Below, one piece after another: positions 35,299 through 38,369 of a stretch of DNA of 38,369 bases. Each line of letters begins with the position of its first letter. The stretch's first letter is position 1. The notes under the pieces are model-generated. The model saw only the letters and a program-made list of their open reading frames with translations, was not told where the DNA came from and searched no databases. This stretch comes from Tepidimonas charontis (GTDB taxonomy: Bacteria > Pseudomonadota > Gammaproteobacteria > Burkholderiales > Burkholderiaceae_C): the NCBI RefSeq assembly GCF_007556685.1, contig NZ_VJON01000026.1, forward strand, positions 1-38,369, read 5' to 3'. Position numbers and translations under genes: made by a program.

Positions 35299-36236
35299 AC
35301 GAGCAGCAGCTGCACCAAGCGCTGCAGCGTGCGCTGCAGGCGGCGCGTGCGGCCCGTGGCGACGCCGCGGCAGCCGATACGCTTGCCCGCGCGGGCGGCC
35401 AAAGTCTGCCCGGCGGGCCCAGTGATTCTGCTGGCGCGGCCGCGCGCCCGTTGCCACTGCAGCGGGGACGATTCTCGCGCTGGCACGCCGACCCCGACCC
35501 TCCGCAAGAGGAAGAAGGCTGGCTCATCACCTATTTGGACGTGATGACCTTGCTGTTGGTGATGCTGGTGGTGATGCTGGCGTTTTCCGAACCGATCAGC
35601 CGCAAGCCACCGCTGGGTCGCCCACAGGCGCAAGGGCAGGTCAGCGCGTCAGCGGGGCAGCCGCTGCCAGGGGGTGGCGGCAGCGTGGTACCCCCCATTG
35701 GCCTGCCGGCGCCGTCACCCGGGCCCGGTGCGCATCCCGTCGAGCGCCGCGCGGACGACGCCGCGCCGCTGCCGGGGCAACCCGCTGCCGACGCGTCTTC
35801 GGCGGCGACGCCGCCCCTGGGCGAGTTGGGCGACGATATCCAGATCCTGCGTCGTGACGACGGTGTGAGCTTTCGCATCCCATCGGAGGTCTTGTTTGCC
35901 TCTGGTGAAGCGGAGTTGACACCCGCTGGCCGCGCCGTCATCGATCGCTTGCTGCCCGCCTTCAACCAAGCGCCCGACTTCACCATCTCGGTGGAGGGGC
36001 ACACCGACAACGTACCGATTGCCACGGCGCGCTTCCCCTCCAACTGGGAGCTGTCGGCGGCGCGCGCGGGCAGCGTGGTGCGCCACCTGGAGGCGCGCGG
36101 CTTGAACCCCACCCGGCTGCGCGCCACCGGTTATGCCGATACCCGCCCCATCGCGCCCAATGACACCCCGCAGAACCGGGCGCTGAACCGGCGGGTGGAC
36201 ATCACGCTGGAGCCGCCGCTGCGCCCGGTGCGCTGA
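35295..36236 (+). CDS. motB: Flagellar stator protein MotB
   Basis: The 313-residue partner of MotA has one membrane helix (about 76-98) with the ion-binding Asp82 in ITYLDVMTLLLVML, then a low-complexity Pro/Ala/Gly-rich linker of nearly 90 residues, and a C-terminal OmpA-like peptidoglycan-binding domain with VEGHTDNVPI and NRALNRRVDI. The N-terminal cytoplasmic part (about 75 residues) is longer than in typical MotB. Start is GTG at 35295, overlapping the motA stop. No other flagellar genes are in the window. Confidence 0.92.
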   Translation: MNEQQLHQALQRALQAARAARGDAAAADTLARAGGQSLPGGPSDSAGAAARPLPLQRGRFSRWHADPDPPQEEEGWLITYLDVMTLLLVMLVVMLAFSEPISRKPPLGRPQAQGQVSASAGQPLPGGGGSVVPPIGLPAPSPGPGAHPVERRADDAAPLPGQPAADASSAATPPLGELGDDIQILRRDDGVSFRIPSEVLFASGEAELTPAGRAVIDRLLPAFNQAPDFTISVEGHTDNVPIATARFPSNWELSAARAGSVVRHLEARGLNPTRLRATGYADTRPIAPNDTPQNRALNRRVDITLEPPLRPVR

Positions 36237-36245
36237 AGCGCTGCC

Positions 36246-36251
36246 TACAAT
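36246..36251 (+). promoter_or_regulatory. -10-like hexamer 6 bases before uvrD
   Basis: TACAAT, 5 of 6 consensus bases, stands 6 bases before ATG 36258, with no ribosome binding site between. It fits the short-leader pattern of orn, DUF2818, nudL and the M48 gene. Confidence 0.45.
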
Positions 36252-36257
36252 GCCGGT

Positions 36258-38369
36258 ATGTTCGATGCCTCGTCTGCGGCGCCCCCGTCCCCGGCGCCAG
36301 GTTCCCCTGATCATCCGTTACTGCGCACCCTCAACCCCGAGCAGCGCGCCGCCGTGACCTTGCCGGCGGTTTCGGCACTGGTCTTGGCGGGGGCAGGATC
36401 GGGTAAGACGCGCGTGCTGACCACCCGCATCGCTTGGTTGCTCGCCACCGCTCAAGCCACCCCAGCGTCGATTCTGGCGGTGACCTTCACCAACAAGGCA
36501 GCGCGCGAGATGCTGGCGCGCCTGTCGGCGCTGCTGCCGTTGAACGTGCGTGGCATGTGGGTTGGCACCTTTCATGGGCTGTGCCACCGCATGCTGCGCG
36601 CGCATCACCAGGTGCTGGGTCTGCCAGCCACGTTCCAAATCCTGGACGTGCAAGATCAGCTCAGCGCCATCAAGCGGCTGCTCAAGAGCCTGCAAGTGGA
36701 TGAGGAGCAGGTCAAGCCCAAAGAGCTGCAATGGTTCATCGCCAACGCCAAGGAAGAAGGACTGCGCCCGCACGACCTGGGGGCGCGCGACGAGGAGCAG
36801 CGCCGGCGCGTCGAGCTCTACGCCGCCTACGAAGCTCAGTGTCAACGCGAAGGGGTGGTGGATTTTGGCGAGCTGCTGCTGCGCGCGTACGAGCTGCTGC
36901 GCGATCACGAGCCCATCCGCACGCACTACCAGCGGCGCTTCCGGCACATTTTGGTGGATGAGTTTCAAGACACCAACCGCCTGCAATATGCGTGGCTGAA
37001 ATTGCTGGCTGGGCGTGAAGAGGACGGACGCTTCGTGCCCGCGGGCAACGCGGTGCTGGCGGTGGGCGACGACGATCAAAGCATCTACGCCTTTCGCGGC
37101 GCACGCGTGGGCAATATGCGCGACTTCGTGCGCGAATTCGGCATCGCGGCGCCCATCAAGCTGGAGCGCAACTACCGCAGCGTGGGCCACATCCTGCATG
37201 CCGCCAATCGTCTCATCGAGCACAATCGGCAGCGCCTGGGCAAAAACCTGCGCACCGAGCAGGGTGAGGGCGACCCCGTGCGCGTCATCGAATTGCCCAG
37301 CGACCACGAAGAGGCTCAATGGGTGGTGGAGGAGATCCGCCAACTCACGCGTGAGGAGGGCATCGCGCCGCACGAAATCGCCCTGCTGTACCGCAGCAAT
37401 GCACAAAGCCGCGCCCTCGAAGGCGCCTTGTTCAACGCCGGTATTCCGTATCGCGTCTACGGCGGCTTGCGCTTTTTCGAGCGTGCCGAGATCAAGCACG
37501 CGCTGGCGTATCTGCGTTTGTTGGAAAACCCGCACGATGACAACAGCTTTTTGCGGGTGGTCAATTTTCCCCCGCGGGGCATCGGGGCGCGGACCCTGGA
37601 GCAGTTGCAACAGGCGGCGCATGAGCTGGGCTGCTCCCTGCACGACGCGGTGACTGCCGTCGGTGGCAAGGGTGGTGCCCACCTGGTGGCCTTCGTGGCC
37701 CGGCTGGACGTGATGCGCGAGCGCGCCGTAGGGCGGCCGCTGCGCGAAATCATCGAGGGCGTGCTGGCCGACAGTGGCCTGATCGATCACTACCGCGCCG
37801 ACCGCGACGGCGCCGAGCGGCTGGAAAACCTGGCCGAACTGGTCAATGCCGCCGAAAGTTTCGTGATGCAGGAGGGATGGGGACGCGACGCGGTGGCACT
37901 GCGCGCCGACGTCGAGGATGCTCCCGCGGTGCAGGCCGACACCGGCGAGACGGTTTCCCCCTTGGCGGCTTTTTTGACCCATGCCGCGCTGGAAGCAGGC
38001 GAGCATCAGGCCCAGGCGGGGCAAGCGGCGGTGCAGCTGATGACGGTACATGCCGCCAAGGGGCTGGAGTTCGACGCCGTCTTCATCACCGGGCTGGAGG
38101 AAGGTTTGTTTCCCCACGAAAACAGCCTCAGCGCCCTCGATGGACTGGAAGAGGAGCGGCGCTTGATGTACGTGGCCATTACCCGTGCGCGGCGGCGGCT
38201 GTACCTGACGCACGCGCAAACCCGGCTGCTGCATGGGCAGACGCGCTACCACGTGCCGAGCCGGTTTCTCGACGAACTGCCGGCCGAGAGTTTGCAGTGG
38301 TTGAGCCCGCCGCGCACGGGTAATGGCCACGTACATCAAGCGCCGCTCCTCTTCCAGTCCATCGAGGGC
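36258..38369 (+). CDS. uvrD: UvrD/Rep-family DNA helicase (3' end outside the window)
   Basis: The first 704 residues of a superfamily 1A helicase are visible, without stop. Motifs in order: Q-like TLNPEQRAAV, Walker A LAGAGSGKT (about 43-51), Ia TFTNKAAREML, Walker B as DEFQDT (about 234), III VGDDDQSIYAFRGA, IV ERNYRS, V TVHAAKGLEFD and VI YVAITRARRRLYL (about 637). This layout suits UvrD (nucleotide excision and mismatch repair) more than Rep, because the chain continues past residue 700. The start at 36258 has no ribosome binding site but a TACAAT just upstream. A short Ala-rich insert (about residues 550-570) precedes motif V. Confidence 0.93.
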   Translation, partial: MFDASSAAPPSPAPGSPDHPLLRTLNPEQRAAVTLPAVSALVLAGAGSGKTRVLTTRIAWLLATAQATPASILAVTFTNKAAREMLARLSALLPLNVRGMWVGTFHGLCHRMLRAHHQVLGLPATFQILDVQDQLSAIKRLLKSLQVDEEQVKPKELQWFIANAKEEGLRPHDLGARDEEQRRRVELYAAYEAQCQREGVVDFGELLLRAYELLRDHEPIRTHYQRRFRHILVDEFQDTNRLQYAWLKLLAGREEDGRFVPAGNAVLAVGDDDQSIYAFRGARVGNMRDFVREFGIAAPIKLERNYRSVGHILHAANRLIEHNRQRLGKNLRTEQGEGDPVRVIELPSDHEEAQWVVEEIRQLTREEGIAPHEIALLYRSNAQSRALEGALFNAGIPYRVYGGLRFFERAEIKHALAYLRLLENPHDDNSFLRVVNFPPRGIGARTLEQLQQAAHELGCSLHDAVTAVGGKGGAHLVAFVARLDVMRERAVGRPLREIIEGVLADSGLIDHYRADRDGAERLENLAELVNAAESFVMQEGWGRDAVALRADVEDAPAVQADTGETVSPLAAFLTHAALEAGEHQAQAGQAAVQLMTVHAAKGLEFDAVFITGLEEGLFPHENSLSALDGLEEERRLMYVAITRARRRLYLTHAQTRLLHGQTRYHVPSRFLDELPAESLQWLSPPRTGNGHVHQAPLLFQSIEG

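Noticed and set aside
1-38369. CRISPR arrays, rRNA genes, complete tRNA genes, prophage structural genes
   Set aside because: None was found by reading; the only tRNA-like sequence is the remnant before nuoA.

Overview
The window is GC-rich DNA from a betaproteobacterium, most likely Burkholderiales. The clues are a complete 14-gene nuo (complex I) operon whose NuoG lacks the N7 cluster cysteines, a DUF2818 gene right after nuoN, a CobD/CbiB-like protein coupled to a NudL-type Nudix gene, and orn, DEAD-box helicase, guaC, motAB and uvrD of beta-proteobacterial type. No species call is possible from sequence reading alone.

Positions 1 to about 9.1 kb are accessory DNA: part of a conjugative or mobilizable element. 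From the left it holds the 5' end of a probable IS transposase, an internal fragment of a second virD4/traG gene, an intact coupling protein gene (traG/virD4), a small convergent membrane-protein gene, a TraF-type protease, a TrbB ATPase, and a tightly coupled run of five small genes: an exported protein, a lipoprotein, a 54-residue membrane peptide, a winged-helix-like protein and a permuted NlpC/P60-like hydrolase. Running the other way are an AlpA-like DNA-binding protein, a MOBP relaxase with an LPD7-like tail, and an H-NS-like protein. None of the other type IV secretion genes (trbC to trbL), no replication gene and no integrase is visible, so the element is either decayed or continues left of the window. 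Three copies of one structured leader sequence lie in front of traG, traF and the alpA-relaxase operon, which suggests a common control device.

The element ends against nuoA at what looks like the 3' end of a tRNA gene (about 9117-9132), a common attachment site. The body of the tRNA is missing.

From 9183 to 23732 lie nuoA to nuoN in canonical order, all intact and on the plus strand. They encode the NADH module (E, F, G), the quinone-binding connecting module (B, C, D, I) and the membrane proton-pumping module (A, H, J, K, L, M, N).

From 23.7 kb to the right edge is ordinary chromosome: DUF2818, NudF-like Nudix and DUF1178 (plus); glutamate dehydrogenase (minus); NudL-like Nudix and CobD-like (plus); rsgA and an M48 protease (minus); orn and a DEAD-box RNA helicase with a structured leader (plus); guaC with an attenuator-like terminator in its leader (minus); motA, motB and a UvrD/Rep helicase (plus) that runs off the end. 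Several of these genes carry a -10-like hexamer only 6-8 bases before the start codon, suggesting leaderless mRNAs.
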